Shown piece after piece: positions 18,814 through 28,884 of a DNA stretch of 64,000 nucleotides. The notes beneath the pieces were generated by a model, which did not search any database, had not been told where the DNA came from, and saw only the letters and a program-made list of their open reading frames with translations. Numbering within the stretch: the stretch's first letter is position 1; every line of letters starts with the position of its first letter. The translations under genes and the position numbers were made by a program. The stretch spans positions 481,001 to 545,000 of the forward strand of contig NZ_CP059576.1 in assembly GCF_014109825.1 (NCBI RefSeq), read 5' to 3'. Source of the DNA: Legionella sp. PC997 (lineage in GTDB: Bacteria > Pseudomonadota > Gammaproteobacteria > Legionellales > Legionellaceae).

Positions 18814-19161
18814 TTATTTTTTTGGAGCAGGTACGGTTACTGGCTGCACTTGCTTTCCTGCTAATTGTTGTACTTGTGTGTTCACAGTTTGTATTTGAGT
18901 TTGCAATTGATTTTGTACGGTCTTGATCTGATTTTGCAGCTGACTATTGGCTGTTTGTATTTGTTGCTGTAGATCATTTTGTATTTTTTGAATTTGTGCT
19001 TGGAGTTGGCTGTTAAGTTGCTGTATTTGTTGTTGCTGCTGGGCTTGTAGCTGTTTTAACTGACTTTGAATTTGCGTATTAAATTGTGCTATTTGATCAT
19101 CAGCAAAAGCAGTATTGGCCAAAAAGACAGTACAAAAAAGTGATTTTGCTAAAATTTTCAT
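18814..19161 (-). CDS. Secreted glutamine-rich coiled-coil protein
   Basis: A 115-residue protein with a signal peptide (about 1-20, cleaved after A-F-A) followed by about 75 residues made almost only of Q, N, L, I, T, S and K in regular spacing: L-Q-A-Q-I-Q-K-I-Q, then L-Q-Q-Q-I-Q-T-A, then L-Q-N-Q-I-K-T-V, then L-Q-T-Q-I-Q-T-V. The repeating step is 11 residues, a hendecad-type coiled coil. The tail is V-T-V-P-A-P-K-K. Expected location is periplasm or outer surface; function is unknown. Similar low-complexity periplasmic proteins can serve as spacers or oligomerise. It is monocistronic, with the palindromic repeat just past its 3' end. Confidence 0.75.
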   Translation of the reverse strand: MKILAKSLFCTVFLANTAFADDQIAQFNTQIQSQLKQLQAQQQQQIQQLNSQLQAQIQKIQNDLQQQIQTANSQLQNQIKTVQNQLQTQIQTVNTQVQQLAGKQVQPVTVPAPKK

Positions 19162-19274
19162 TACTATTCCCTTAATTAAAAAAAATCGGACATAAATACT
19201 TTAACCTAATAATCAATGAATTGACTAGAAACCTAGTAAATTTTTAGCATAAGAAGCGGTAGGATTAAATAGTG

Positions 19275-19661
19275 CTAACGTTTAAAACCGAAATAACAAA
19301 GAACGATGCCCAGGAGCAGTTCAAATCCGGCGGCACTGTAGGCAATGTTTTTATTTTGCATAAAGAGAAAAGTGGCTTGATCAATATAGTGAGGGTAAAA
19401 AAATATACTCGCTCCTTTGAGCAATACGACCCAACTAATCAAGGTTATTAAAAGCCGCCAATTCCATTGCCAAATATTATGACTTACAACCATAAGTAAT
19501 CCAAGCATGAGAGTCCAAAGCCCTAAAACCAGCATTAATGGGGCATCCTTAAGGAGCGCTTGCACATAAATTGTAAACTGTTCTAAGTTGAGAAACATCG
19601 CCAAGCTTACAATGATTAGATAAATTCCAAGAACTTTGCTTAAAAACTTTGATTTGTCCAT
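19275..19661 (-). CDS. Small integral membrane protein of unknown function
   Basis: The protein is 128 residues with four hydrophobic helices (about 8-25, 37-60, 66-85, 104-125). Charged residues are rare and lie in the loops. I do not recognise a family; its four-helix layout is like DoxX-type proteins but their motifs are not visible. It begins at an ATG at 19661 and is separated by about 110 bases from the 3' end of the giant gene upstream on the same strand, so it might be co-transcribed. Confidence 0.6.
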   Translation of the reverse strand: MDKSKFLSKVLGIYLIIVSLAMFLNLEQFTIYVQALLKDAPLMLVLGLWTLMLGLLMVVSHNIWQWNWRLLITLISWVVLLKGASIFFYPHYIDQATFLFMQNKNIAYSAAGFELLLGIVLCYFGFKR

Positions 19662-19771
19662 TTTTGATTATTCCGTTATCTATATAACTGAAGTGTAGTT
19701 CTTGATTCGAAGAAGTTCTATGTCTGAGTTTCACTATGTTTCACCCAAATATAACCGGGATCCACTTATTC

Positions 19772-22700
19772 TTAGTAAACCAATATCTCTTGTCTTTTTT
19801 GTTCCTCCTCAGCTACATTCATTACATTCCGAGGGTTTGGAGGTGGAAATAAGCTTTGGCTTTGTGCATAAGTACGAGCTTCAAAATATTCCGTAGCGAT
19901 ATTTTGTGCTTCATCGATCAGTAATTTAAATTTTTCGGTCAGAATTTTGATAAATTCATCAAAGTTATAGTGAATTAATTCAGTAAGAATGAGTCGATTG
20001 TCGAGCGCTTTAGATAAAGGCAGTCTACCGTGAAAAGTGGTTGGATTTTGGGTTCCAATAAGACAAAAACCTGGTTTTTTAGGCGGATTGCCTTCAAGAT
20101 CATAGCCTGAAAGTAGGGCATTTAGTAATTGTTCATGAATTTGAGTATTAAATTCTTCAATACAAACAACCTGACCCTTATGAAATGCATCTAAAAGTTT
20201 TGCTTGAACTTCTTGAGGATTAGTGGGAAAAATGGTTATGTATTCAATTCCCTTTGCTTTAAGTAATGTATGAACTAATTGACTTTTGCCCAGGCCGGGT
20301 TCTGCTTCAAGAATAATCCCATTAATGCCCAGTTCTTGATCCCATACCCCTTTTATTTTCTTTTCTCGAATAAGCAACAGCATTTCGATACTCAAAGCAA
20401 TTTTTTTTCGTGAATCTGTCCAGATGAATTTTTTGTCGACAGTTTTTGGATGAAATTGTTGCAATGCAGTTTTGAGTTTCCTCTTCTCCTCGCTCCACGT
20501 TGTTCCTTGTTTTATGTCATAGCGAAGAGGTAGGCTCAGCTTTTTATCCAGACTTAATGTTTTGATTTCACTTAAAATGGCGTATCGGATCAAAAAATCA
20601 TCCGTCATCAATTTGGTTTGTGAGTTCTCTTTTAAAATAAAATAGCGCAAACACATCATCTGAGCATTACGAGGCGTGATGTTAAGTCCGGCATCTTGTG
20701 CTTTGGTATAGTAAGCTTCAATGAGTTTTAATAAGCCCTTCGGATCCTCATTGGATTCAAGGAGCGGCGTTAATATTTTTTTTAGCGGTTGTCCTTCGAA
20801 AGGCAAGTAGTTTGGGTATCGTTTAATTAAATTAGGTTCAAAACGCCCCTCGTAATGGGTAGGATTTCCCGCAAAAATGATTTTATGATTTTTTAATGGA
20901 TAACAGGTGCCTTCATACCAAAACTCTTTATCGCCGCGGGCAAGTGCTTCAAACAAAGCGTAATGCTCCTGACTCAGATTGGCCTCATCAATGAATAATA
21001 TAGGTTGACTTTCACCTTTGTGTTCAAGCCAATTTTTTATCGCTGCCAATTCATGGTAGATGATAATGGGCTTTTGATGTTCCTTCCCATACTTGGGCAA
21101 GATTTTTTGGACGAAATAACTTTTTCCCGTGCCGGTTTTACTGGTTAAAAATACCAATGGATGATGATCCAGATAGTCCAGCACCATTTCAGGGGTTGTT
21201 GGTTCTGCACTTTCCGGAAGAATTCCTGCGCTCCATTTCAGTTTTCTAATTAAACCATCAAGCCATTGCGAATGCTGTGTGGTGTTGGTGGGTACATCTA
21301 TGAAATGGCTATGGCATGGCGTTAATTTGAGTTGCTGATAGGTTTTTTTTAATAGTTCTGCCAATTCTGGATGTAACCGAGCGAAGTCTTTTTCAGGCTT
21401 ATAATGGTGAACGGTTTTATGGATGGCCTTGAAAGGGGCTGGATTGTCACTTATTAATGTGATGTTTTGAGCCGAAACGGCCTCTCCATTGACCCAAAGA
21501 GTAGGAGGATTGATAAAGAGAGTTTGTAATTGTTGAGCCAAAGTTGTTGAAAATTGGCCTTTGAGGACTACAGCCTTACCTGATTTAATGGCTTTAAGTA
21601 ATTCAGTTTCTTCACCCTTAAATAATTTGTTTTTTAAAGAAACGTGGAAAAACAAACTGTTAAAATTGGTTTTTGGATCAATATTGATCGTGATAGCATC
21701 TACAGGTTTATAGTGTTCTTCCGCATCATCTAAATCATTTGTAATAATGAGTTGATTACTCTGGCCTAACCCATCAATGGGAATGATTGATTTTTTTAAT
21801 GGTTCTGGAACAAACACATTAGGTGTTGTCTTAATATTTAGGGTGCATTGTGCTTTTTGAGCTTCCCTCAAAAGGCTGAACCACTGAATTTCAGTTAAGT
21901 TATCCGTCACTAGTAGTTCGAGTTGTTGGTCTAAAGCAAAAAATCCAGGAAGTGGTTTAAGTGTATGATTCTCGGTGATTTTGTATTGATTGGAAAATAA
22001 AGGAAGTGTTGTTTGATTAACAATTCGTTTTTTTCCAGCGATAGGTTTAATCACGTCGGGATAAGTACTCAAGTCAGGTTGGGCAAATTCTAAGTGAAAG
22101 TCTTTAGGCAATTCATGCCATTCACCATTAAAGAAAAAACGGTTTGTTGCCATTAATTCTGTGATCAAAAAGCGAAACTTAGGATCTTCAAATGGCGCAT
22201 TATGCACAGTTAATTTAGAAGTTTTATTTTTGGCGGCTTTCATCAGCGCACCGGGAAAAACACCTAAAGTTCCTTCATTAAAGGTATGTCTTCCTAGAAA
22301 AATAGATTCCCAGTTTAAGGGAGAAGGAAATAGGACGTCGTCATCCCCTACAGGTTGGTTCAGCTTAATCGCTGGTAATTCGATAGGAGGTATGTCAGGT
22401 GCTTGGCTGATGGCATTGAAACGTGAATAAAAGTCATCTCCCATTTTAAATGCAGATCGCTCATCCATTCCCACCACCACATGCACATTAGGGGGAATAG
22501 GGAGATTACCCAGATTTGGATTTTCCTTGTCGATGATACTATTTAAACTGACATGGCGGGCTTTAGGATCAGACCAGTTTATAAACCAGGTATAGGATTC
22601 ATTTGGATTTAAAGTGGCATTTTTTAAAAACTGACTTATAGGGCTATCTACCTGCTGGTCCAGGCTGTGTTCCACTCGCAAATTACGGAGGACCATAGAA

Positions 22701-25700
22701 TCTAAGTCACGTGAGAAAAAAGTGTTTTTGTATTCTGTGGATGCTTGATGAAGCGCCTCTATTCCGTGGTTGTCTTTAAAAATAAGCCACTGCTTTGCAT
22801 ACCAATTCTTGGAAGTAAGTTTTTTTATAAGCTCACCGGCATTTAGGGCTTGGAGCGGTACGTTATTCCAGGTTTGAAAGCGGTTATCGGGTTTTAAAGG
22901 GCTAACCGTTTTTTTGGTTTTTTTATCTTCAGTGGTCTTTTCATCCTTTCTTTTTTTTAGTGGCGGCATGGGAAGATCAATCAAGTGAGCAACACCTCCC
23001 CCTAAATCCAAAGTAAAATGCGCATCCTTGTGTCGAACGAGAACGAATTGGTGGACATCGTTCTCTTTAAGGCTGGCATCAATTTGCAATGCAAATGCCA
23101 AAGCAGAAAAGAGTTGAGCTCGATGTCTGCACACTCCTGCACGTTGTTTGATTAAAGAATTCAATACGTAAATTGCATTCCCTTTTATATCCGCTGTAGC
23201 GGATTCTTCTTCAAAACGACAATATTCGGCCAGAGCTTGAATACGCTGCGTCTCATCAAGATTCAATAACTTTTGATATTCATTGTTGTTAATCAAGGCA
23301 CCTGTGACATCAAAAGATAATTTGGAGATCCATTCTAAATGTTCTTTAGGTGCCTTGTTTTGAAGAGTAAAGTCAACGTTATTTCCTGGTTCAATGATGT
23401 AATTGACCAGACATGATTCAAGCTCCCTCTTAAATTTTATGAAATAATAACCGGAATTCTTACATCTTTTTAATTCAAAATCTGGATGTTCTGCAGCATA
23501 GTTGAGCAATTTATCGCAAGTGCTTAAGGCAGGTAATTGCAGCCATTGATTAATTAGAGGCTTTTCAAAAGTGATTTGCCCATAAACGAGTTTTTTTGAC
23601 GTTTCGGATTGATTAAATTCATCTTCTAACTGGTGGGTAGTGCATTTTAAAGCTTCAGGAACAGCCTCTAGATTTTTTTCTAAAGGAATGTAGGGTTTAA
23701 AGTTTTTACTGAAAGGGGACCAAAAGAAAGTATTAAGATGATAACTTGAAACATGAGGGCTCGGACCCGTTTTCGTTTTGAAAATCGTACGTGCAGGCAA
23801 GGATGGAATATGCTCCGTTTCGCCTATATTTCCATCAAGAGATAAAGAATCCTCTGTATATCCATATTGTGGTATTTGTTTCAAGTGAGGTTCAAATAAG
23901 TTGATTTCAATTTGGGGGTAACTGTGTTGTACCCATTGTATCGCAACTAAATCCTCTTTGTTTCGTGGCGTTGGGAACGATATTGATTTGACGTTAGGTG
24001 CAACTTTGATTAATTGATTTAATTGCGAAAAGCTCAAAGCATTTAAAGAAAAAGTGATGTGCCTTAATGACGAAAGCGAAGCGGGTTCCAATGCATTTAG
24101 TAAAGTAAGAAGATCATCGGGATTATCCATTTCAATTTCATTTAAATTTCTTGCAGCCAGGAAAAAATACAGTAATTGATCGGAGGAAATATGAGTTCCT
24201 CGGGTAATCAGTTTTTTTAAATTGGGTAATGAGTTCGGTGCTATAGAAATCGATTCAAAATCAAGATAGCAGGATGATAATTCAAGATAGGTTAAATTGG
24301 GTGCATTGGTTAATAGGCTATAAAGTTGCGCGGGAGCCATTTTTCCTTGGCCGAGGATAACTTTTTTTAAAGATTTTAGTGGCTTATCAGGTTGGATGAG
24401 CGGTTCACTATATTCTGTCCAATCAAATGAATAAATAAACAAAGTTTCGAGGTTTGGAGCAGAGTTTACAAGAATATAGACATCATCAAAAATAAAACTG
24501 GAGCTAATGGAAAGATCTTTTAAGTGGATGAGCGGGGCTTTCAGGTTCAACGAATCTTCCCAAGATAAGAATAGGTTGGCGAGAGCCAATTCTCTTAAGT
24601 TGGGTGTTGCATTAATTAATGCATTTATTTGATGTGTCGATGTTTTTACACTGTTTAATGAAAGCGTTTTTAAATTGGCCATTTTTTTAGAGAGCAAAGA
24701 GAGAGATGGAGCCTTGGTAATGGTTCCGTCGACGAGACAAAGCGACAATAAATTTGGTGAATTATTTAATAACGATGCGAGACGTTTAGAAGAAAAATTA
24801 ATCTCTTGTGCTAATAAAAATCTTAATGAAGTAGTTAAAAGTGGATTTTCATTTTCTTCATCCTCAAAGTCATTCAATGACTCTAATTCACAATTTTCCA
24901 ATGCCAAGGAGAGTAGACCTTCTCGTTTATTGAGAAAAGAAGGGAGGGATACGATGCTGTTTGTCAATGAAATATGAATTATTTTTTTGAGTATGTCAGG
25001 ACGATTTTTTAATAAATAAGCGAAATAAAGTTTGTCGGGTTCAGGGAGGAGTGTAGGGGACGACATGCTGGATTGTAAAAATTGAGGAATTGGTTTTGTC
25101 TGGGGTTCACATTCGATCGCTTTTTCAAAATGGATGTACTTTCGACGCCAGTCTATATCCATGTCTAAAGGAGTATCAAAGGACCATTGTAGTGCACCTA
25201 CTAAATCTTTTCGAACTACTTCGGTGTCAATTAGATCGCTGAATAGATTGGGTAAATACAGCGTTAATGAATTGATGAAATTAAAAAATGCATCAGGGGA
25301 AGTTAAAACTTTGTTACAAAACGCATCAAATTCAACAGTATCTAAAAAAGTTACCCGATCACCAATGAGATTTAATTTTTTTATCTCAGCGATTTCTTGG
25401 GAGGGATCCATCTCGCAATATTTCAGATGGATGGTATCAACTTCCTCTACATCTTCTATTTTTTTTAAATCTTCTTGAGTAGGAAAATACACAGAAAAAT
25501 GATCATCGACTAACTTTTTTATAATGCATTGTTTCAGATAAATATTTTCGGTGGTTTCGCTCAAGCTGGATTTAAGAATGATGGATTTCTTTTCGAGTTG
25601 AGCAGAATTTATAACAATCGCATCCCAGCATTCTGAATTATCCGCCAGAGCTTTATCAAGGTTCAGGACCCCGCCATTTGGCTCAACCGAAGATTCAATC

Positions 25701-25765
25701 GTGGGTAAAGGATTTTTTTCATATAATAAGTCGAGATCACTGAGGATTTCAGTTTGGGTTTTCAT
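19772..25765 (-). CDS. Giant LRR / transglutaminase-like / tandem AAA+ protein
   Basis: At 1,997 residues this is the largest gene in the window. About 255-640: leucine-rich repeats of the cytosolic type (L-K-T-L-S-L-N-S, L-R-E-L-A-L-A-N-L and similar). About 860-930: a transglutaminase/papain-like site with C879 (A-G-V-C-R-H-R-A-Q-L-F), H905 (V-H-Q-F-V-L-V) and D920 (F-T-L-D-L-G-G-G), the Cys-His-Asp order of that fold. About 1520-1720: AAA+ module 1 with Walker A GTGKS (1545-1549) and Walker B F-I-D-E (D1593, E1594). About 1800-1960: AAA+ module 2 with GLGKS (1824-1828) and C-I-E-E (E1870-E1871), then I-G-T-Q-N-P, as in MoxR/dynein-type ATPases. No signal peptide or membrane helix. ATG has AGGA six bases upstream. 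I know of no characterised protein with this domain set. Confidence 0.82.
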   Translation of the reverse strand: MKTQTEILSDLDLLYEKNPLPTIESSVEPNGGVLNLDKALADNSECWDAIVINSAQLEKKSIILKSSLSETTENIYLKQCIIKKLVDDHFSVYFPTQEDLKKIEDVEEVDTIHLKYCEMDPSQEIAEIKKLNLIGDRVTFLDTVEFDAFCNKVLTSPDAFFNFINSLTLYLPNLFSDLIDTEVVRKDLVGALQWSFDTPLDMDIDWRRKYIHFEKAIECEPQTKPIPQFLQSSMSSPTLLPEPDKLYFAYLLKNRPDILKKIIHISLTNSIVSLPSFLNKREGLLSLALENCELESLNDFEDEENENPLLTTSLRFLLAQEINFSSKRLASLLNNSPNLLSLCLVDGTITKAPSLSLLSKKMANLKTLSLNSVKTSTHQINALINATPNLRELALANLFLSWEDSLNLKAPLIHLKDLSISSSFIFDDVYILVNSAPNLETLFIYSFDWTEYSEPLIQPDKPLKSLKKVILGQGKMAPAQLYSLLTNAPNLTYLELSSCYLDFESISIAPNSLPNLKKLITRGTHISSDQLLYFFLAARNLNEIEMDNPDDLLTLLNALEPASLSSLRHITFSLNALSFSQLNQLIKVAPNVKSISFPTPRNKEDLVAIQWVQHSYPQIEINLFEPHLKQIPQYGYTEDSLSLDGNIGETEHIPSLPARTIFKTKTGPSPHVSSYHLNTFFWSPFSKNFKPYIPLEKNLEAVPEALKCTTHQLEDEFNQSETSKKLVYGQITFEKPLINQWLQLPALSTCDKLLNYAAEHPDFELKRCKNSGYYFIKFKRELESCLVNYIIEPGNNVDFTLQNKAPKEHLEWISKLSFDVTGALINNNEYQKLLNLDETQRIQALAEYCRFEEESATADIKGNAIYVLNSLIKQRAGVCRHRAQLFSALAFALQIDASLKENDVHQFVLVRHKDAHFTLDLGGGVAHLIDLPMPPLKKRKDEKTTEDKKTKKTVSPLKPDNRFQTWNNVPLQALNAGELIKKLTSKNWYAKQWLIFKDNHGIEALHQASTEYKNTFFSRDLDSMVLRNLRVEHSLDQQVDSPISQFLKNATLNPNESYTWFINWSDPKARHVSLNSIIDKENPNLGNLPIPPNVHVVVGMDERSAFKMGDDFYSRFNAISQAPDIPPIELPAIKLNQPVGDDDVLFPSPLNWESIFLGRHTFNEGTLGVFPGALMKAAKNKTSKLTVHNAPFEDPKFRFLITELMATNRFFFNGEWHELPKDFHLEFAQPDLSTYPDVIKPIAGKKRIVNQTTLPLFSNQYKITENHTLKPLPGFFALDQQLELLVTDNLTEIQWFSLLREAQKAQCTLNIKTTPNVFVPEPLKKSIIPIDGLGQSNQLIITNDLDDAEEHYKPVDAITINIDPKTNFNSLFFHVSLKNKLFKGEETELLKAIKSGKAVVLKGQFSTTLAQQLQTLFINPPTLWVNGEAVSAQNITLISDNPAPFKAIHKTVHHYKPEKDFARLHPELAELLKKTYQQLKLTPCHSHFIDVPTNTTQHSQWLDGLIRKLKWSAGILPESAEPTTPEMVLDYLDHHPLVFLTSKTGTGKSYFVQKILPKYGKEHQKPIIIYHELAAIKNWLEHKGESQPILFIDEANLSQEHYALFEALARGDKEFWYEGTCYPLKNHKIIFAGNPTHYEGRFEPNLIKRYPNYLPFEGQPLKKILTPLLESNEDPKGLLKLIEAYYTKAQDAGLNITPRNAQMMCLRYFILKENSQTKLMTDDFLIRYAILSEIKTLSLDKKLSLPLRYDIKQGTTWSEEKRKLKTALQQFHPKTVDKKFIWTDSRKKIALSIEMLLLIREKKIKGVWDQELGINGIILEAEPGLGKSQLVHTLLKAKGIEYITIFPTNPQEVQAKLLDAFHKGQVVCIEEFNTQIHEQLLNALLSGYDLEGNPPKKPGFCLIGTQNPTTFHGRLPLSKALDNRLILTELIHYNFDEFIKILTEKFKLLIDEAQNIATEYFEARTYAQSQSLFPPPNPRNVMNVAEEEQKRQEILVY

Positions 25766-25853
25766 GCAAATCCTAATCTGAGTTTAATGCGCAGATCGTA
25801 TTTCTAATTGATGGGTTGGGTAATTATATATCTTTTGGTGGATTTTGTAGACA

Positions 25854-26672
25854 TTAGCGAGATTGCGTTGCCAAATATTTATCAATCATTTGACGTGAAA
25901 GGCTGATAGGTTTGGGGAGTTGTGGGAGTTTTTTTATAGAAAACCATTGAGCATCTTCAATTTCAGTTGCATCGATTTGAATTTCACCGCTGTCATATTC
26001 GGCAATGAACCCTAACATTAAATTACTTTGAAATGGCCAGGGTTGAGAGGAAAAATAATACAAATTTTTTATGGTTAATCCCACCTCTTCTTTTACTTCG
26101 CGCATAACCGTCTGTTCAAGCGTTTCTCCAGGTTCCACAAAGCCCGCCAGCAGACTGTAAACTCCAGGCATAAAATGAGGTGATCGCGCAAGTAAAAGCT
26201 CATTATCTCGCCAAATTAAGACCAACATAGCAGGGGCAATTTGAGGAAAAATTAATGAGTGACATTCAGAACATATTTTAGCTCGTTCTTTTGTACTGTA
26301 TTGAGTTGGATGACCACAATACCCACAAAACTGAGTGCTTTTATCCCAATACAAGAGTTGCTTGGCTTTGGAAACAAGTAAAAAAAGATCTTCGTCGCCT
26401 AGAAGTTCATGTGCTTGCCGGATATGTTGGAACCTAGCATCTTTGGGAAGTATCTCAGGGCGTTTCTGAATCTGTACAGCAAAACACGGGGTGTTGTCAT
26501 AGATTCCAAGATAAATTTGGCGTTCAATAAGGAGATGAAGATCGTCAAGATTGAACAATTTGGGGATAGTGTGGTTCTGTAAAAGGATGTCTTCGCCATG
26601 AAAGATAAACCAGAATGCGGGTCCATTAAAGGAAGTAGGGGGATGAATTTGTGATGTAAATGGTTTTAACAT
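25854..26672 (-). CDS. nudC: NAD+ diphosphatase (NudC)
   Basis: A Nudix hydrolase of about 272 residues. It has a four-Cys zinc ribbon (C-G-Y-C-G and C-S-E-C), the Nudix box G-F-V-E-P-G-E-T-L-E plus R-E-V-K-E-E-V-G, and the NudC-specific S-Q-P-W-P-F motif. NudC cleaves NAD(H) to NMN(H) and AMP, and removes NAD caps from RNA 5' ends. The frame is open to 26768, but the family N-terminus and a GGA seven bases upstream fit the Met at 26672. Monocistronic. Confidence 0.93.
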   Translation of the reverse strand: MLKPFTSQIHPPTSFNGPAFWFIFHGEDILLQNHTIPKLFNLDDLHLLIERQIYLGIYDNTPCFAVQIQKRPEILPKDARFQHIRQAHELLGDEDLFLLVSKAKQLLYWDKSTQFCGYCGHPTQYSTKERAKICSECHSLIFPQIAPAMLVLIWRDNELLLARSPHFMPGVYSLLAGFVEPGETLEQTVMREVKEEVGLTIKNLYYFSSQPWPFQSNLMLGFIAEYDSGEIQIDATEIEDAQWFSIKKLPQLPKPISLSRQMIDKYLATQSR

Positions 26673-26974
26673 AAATAATCCATAATTTTGTAATCCATAA
26701 TAAGTGTATCGAATGGTTTTGTGGGTGGTCAAATAGAACCTAAATTTTAAGGAAAATACTCCATTCATTGAATCGTCATTTCAAGCGCAGCATTGCTCAG
26801 ATCTGTAACGAACATTTGCGTTCATCGGAAGCATTACAAGATGAAACAGGCGATCTTTTGCATGCAGTTTTTTCACTGTGCGTATGCAATTTGTTGGCTG
26901 GTTTACCCCTAATTTGCTTGTGCATGACCCCAATGCAATAATACTAAATAAGATTAATTAAAAGGATTTGAACA
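26673..26974. other. Intergenic region between nudC and kaiC
   Basis: About 300 bases with divergent flanking genes. The kaiC ribosome site is AAGGA eight bases before its ATG. A TAATAC near 26938 could serve as a -10 element for kaiC, but the best -35 (TTGCTT) is 19 bases away, so this is weak. I see no RNA gene or convincing short ORF. Confidence 0.4.
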
Positions 26975-28603
26975 ATGGAGAAAGTATCCACAGGGATCGT
27001 TGGTCTTGATAATATTCTCAAAGGTGGTTATCCAAAGGAAAGACCCACTCTCTTAAAAGGTGGACCCGGGTGTGGTAAGACCGTGTTTTGCCTTTTTTTT
27101 GCGTATAGCAATATTCTCAATAATCGGCACGTCACCTACCTTACTTGTGAGGAACCGCCTGAACTCATCCTAAAAAACATGGATCAATATGGATTATCAG
27201 GAAGTGACGCAAATAAAAATAAGAAACTGGCTGTTCTTGATTTTCGCCCCAACCTAACTGATACTGTGACCGGTGGTTTTGAATTAGATGCCATTCTTAT
27301 GCGAATTCAATCCAGCTTATCAGGGGAAGACCCTGTGCTCATCATCGATTCACTCCAAAATCTACTGATTGGTTTAGAAACACCCAATTATCAAATTGAT
27401 TTATTAAATATTTTTACATGGTGTAAAGAGCATCGAATTACCTTATTGGTTACGGCTGCAAGTGGAGAAGACAGTTATTTTGAAGAATATGCAGCCGATT
27501 GCGTTATTTTACTTGAACAAGTGATTTGTAAAAAATTAATGACCCGCATTTTAAGAATAGTTAAAATGCGAAGTTCAGCTCACGGGACAAATCAATACCC
27601 CTTTTTGTTAACCGAAACAGGCGTTTCAATTTTACCTATTACGGACACTAGTCTTACCGAACAAGAAAATCTATCTTATATTTCCACCGGAATTCCAGTT
27701 TTGGATAAAATGTTTGGCGGTCAAGGTTATTTAGAATCATCCTCGATTATGATTAGTGGATCATCGGGTACTGCAAAATCACTTCTGGCAGCTACATTGG
27801 CAGCATCTGCAGCCAAGCAACAAAAAAGAGTGCTTTATGTTTCTTTTGAAGAGTCTCCCATTAATTTTATAAGAAATGTTAAATCAGCAGGTATCAATCT
27901 TAATGATCCCGTCGCAAACAATATGATAAGTATCCATTCTCTTCGCACAATAGAGATGGGTTTAGAGGAACACCTCATTAACATTATCACCCTTATTGAA
28001 GAGATAAAACCACATATATTAATTGTGGACCCCATCACATCATTTCTAGATATTGGTGATAGTTTTGAAGTTAAATCAATATTAATTCGTCTGATATCTT
28101 ATGCAAAATGCAAAAATATCACCTTTATTTTTAATCAATTTGTCCATGAGTATTTAGGGTACCAAGATCTTATCCCTGCTTCCAGCTTAGTAGATTCATG
28201 GATCAAATTAGGTCTGATTGAATCCAATGGTGAGTTTAATCGAGCATTGCAGATAGTGAAATCTCGAGGAAATGCAACCTCAAATCAAATGAAAGAGTTT
28301 CATGTTACGAGTAACGGTATTGTCATTGAGGACCCTTATTTCGGGGATGGAGGCATGATTTTTGGATCAAGAAAAAAAGAAAAACAAGCTATAGACAAGA
28401 AAAAGAAAGAATCATTGGCAACTCAATTAGAATCAATTAATAAACAAATCGATTTGATACAGAAAGATCAAAAAGATAAAGCACCTGAAAACATTGAACG
28501 CTCATTAGTTATATTTAACTTGCTAGAAAAAAAACAAAAAATTGAAATGGAAATTCAATTGACAGAGTCAATCAATTTAGAAAATAAAAAATGGAGAAAG
28601 TGA
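26975..28603 (+). CDS. kaiC: KaiC-like tandem RecA-fold ATPase/autokinase
   Basis: The 542 residues contain two KaiC domains. CI has Walker A GPGCGKT (30-36) and the catalytic pair in L-T-C-E-E-P-P. CII has GSSGTAKS (262-269) and V-S-F-E-E-S. The KaiC phosphosite dyad, Ser-Thr in cyanobacteria, aligns with S403-S404 in I-P-A-S-S-L-V-D-S. The last 80 residues are charged and coiled. KaiC binds and hydrolyses ATP and autophosphorylates; in Legionella, KaiBC proteins have been linked to stress resistance rather than a clock. There is no kaiA in the window. kaiB starts two bases after the stop, so the genes form an operon with the cyclic-di-GMP gene behind. Confidence 0.93.
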   Translation: MEKVSTGIVGLDNILKGGYPKERPTLLKGGPGCGKTVFCLFFAYSNILNNRHVTYLTCEEPPELILKNMDQYGLSGSDANKNKKLAVLDFRPNLTDTVTGGFELDAILMRIQSSLSGEDPVLIIDSLQNLLIGLETPNYQIDLLNIFTWCKEHRITLLVTAASGEDSYFEEYAADCVILLEQVICKKLMTRILRIVKMRSSAHGTNQYPFLLTETGVSILPITDTSLTEQENLSYISTGIPVLDKMFGGQGYLESSSIMISGSSGTAKSLLAATLAASAAKQQKRVLYVSFEESPINFIRNVKSAGINLNDPVANNMISIHSLRTIEMGLEEHLINIITLIEEIKPHILIVDPITSFLDIGDSFEVKSILIRLISYAKCKNITFIFNQFVHEYLGYQDLIPASSLVDSWIKLGLIESNGEFNRALQIVKSRGNATSNQMKEFHVTSNGIVIEDPYFGDGGMIFGSRKKEKQAIDKKKKESLATQLESINKQIDLIQKDQKDKAPENIERSLVIFNLLEKKQKIEMEIQLTESINLENKKWRK

Positions 28604-28605
28604 TA

Positions 28606-28884
28606 ATGGCTAAGTATAAGTTAAAACTTTATATTATCGGTTACACATCTACAGCTAAAAAAGCAGTTAAAAATCTCCAGGAAATTTGTGCGTTACCTGA
28701 ACTTAAGGGTAGGTATGAAGCGGAAGTCATTAATTTATTAGAGCATCCACAATTAGCCGAGTCTGAAAAAATTATAGCAACACCGTTATTAATAAAGGAT
28801 TTACCTGAGCCAATTCGCAGAATAATTGGTGATTTGTCTGATCGAGAAAAAGTACTTGTGGGATTAAATATCAGTGAAATCTGA
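28606..28884 (+). CDS. kaiB: KaiB-like thioredoxin-fold protein
   Basis: A 92-residue KaiB family protein. It carries K-L-Y-I-I-G-Y-T near the N-terminus, the K-A-V-K-N-L-Q helix, and I-A-T-P-L-L-I-K with a cis-Pro. P-E-P-I-R-R-I-I-G-D-L-S follows. KaiB binds KaiC and can switch fold. ATG at 28606 follows GGAG about ten bases upstream, inside the kaiC 3' end. Its end overlaps the next gene by 11 bases. Translation of all three genes is probably coupled. Confidence 0.92.
   Translation: MAKYKLKLYIIGYTSTAKKAVKNLQEICALPELKGRYEAEVINLLEHPQLAESEKIIATPLLIKDLPEPIRRIIGDLSDREKVLVGLNISEI

Noticed and set aside
24675..24977. Plus-strand reading frames inside the giant gene and in other long genes
   Set aside because: They are antisense shadows of well-supported genes with no ribosome sites or recognisable domains.
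26838..26912. Short ORF rich in aromatic residues upstream of kaiC, which could be a leader peptide
   Set aside because: No ribosome site and no terminator or alternative hairpin follows before kaiC.
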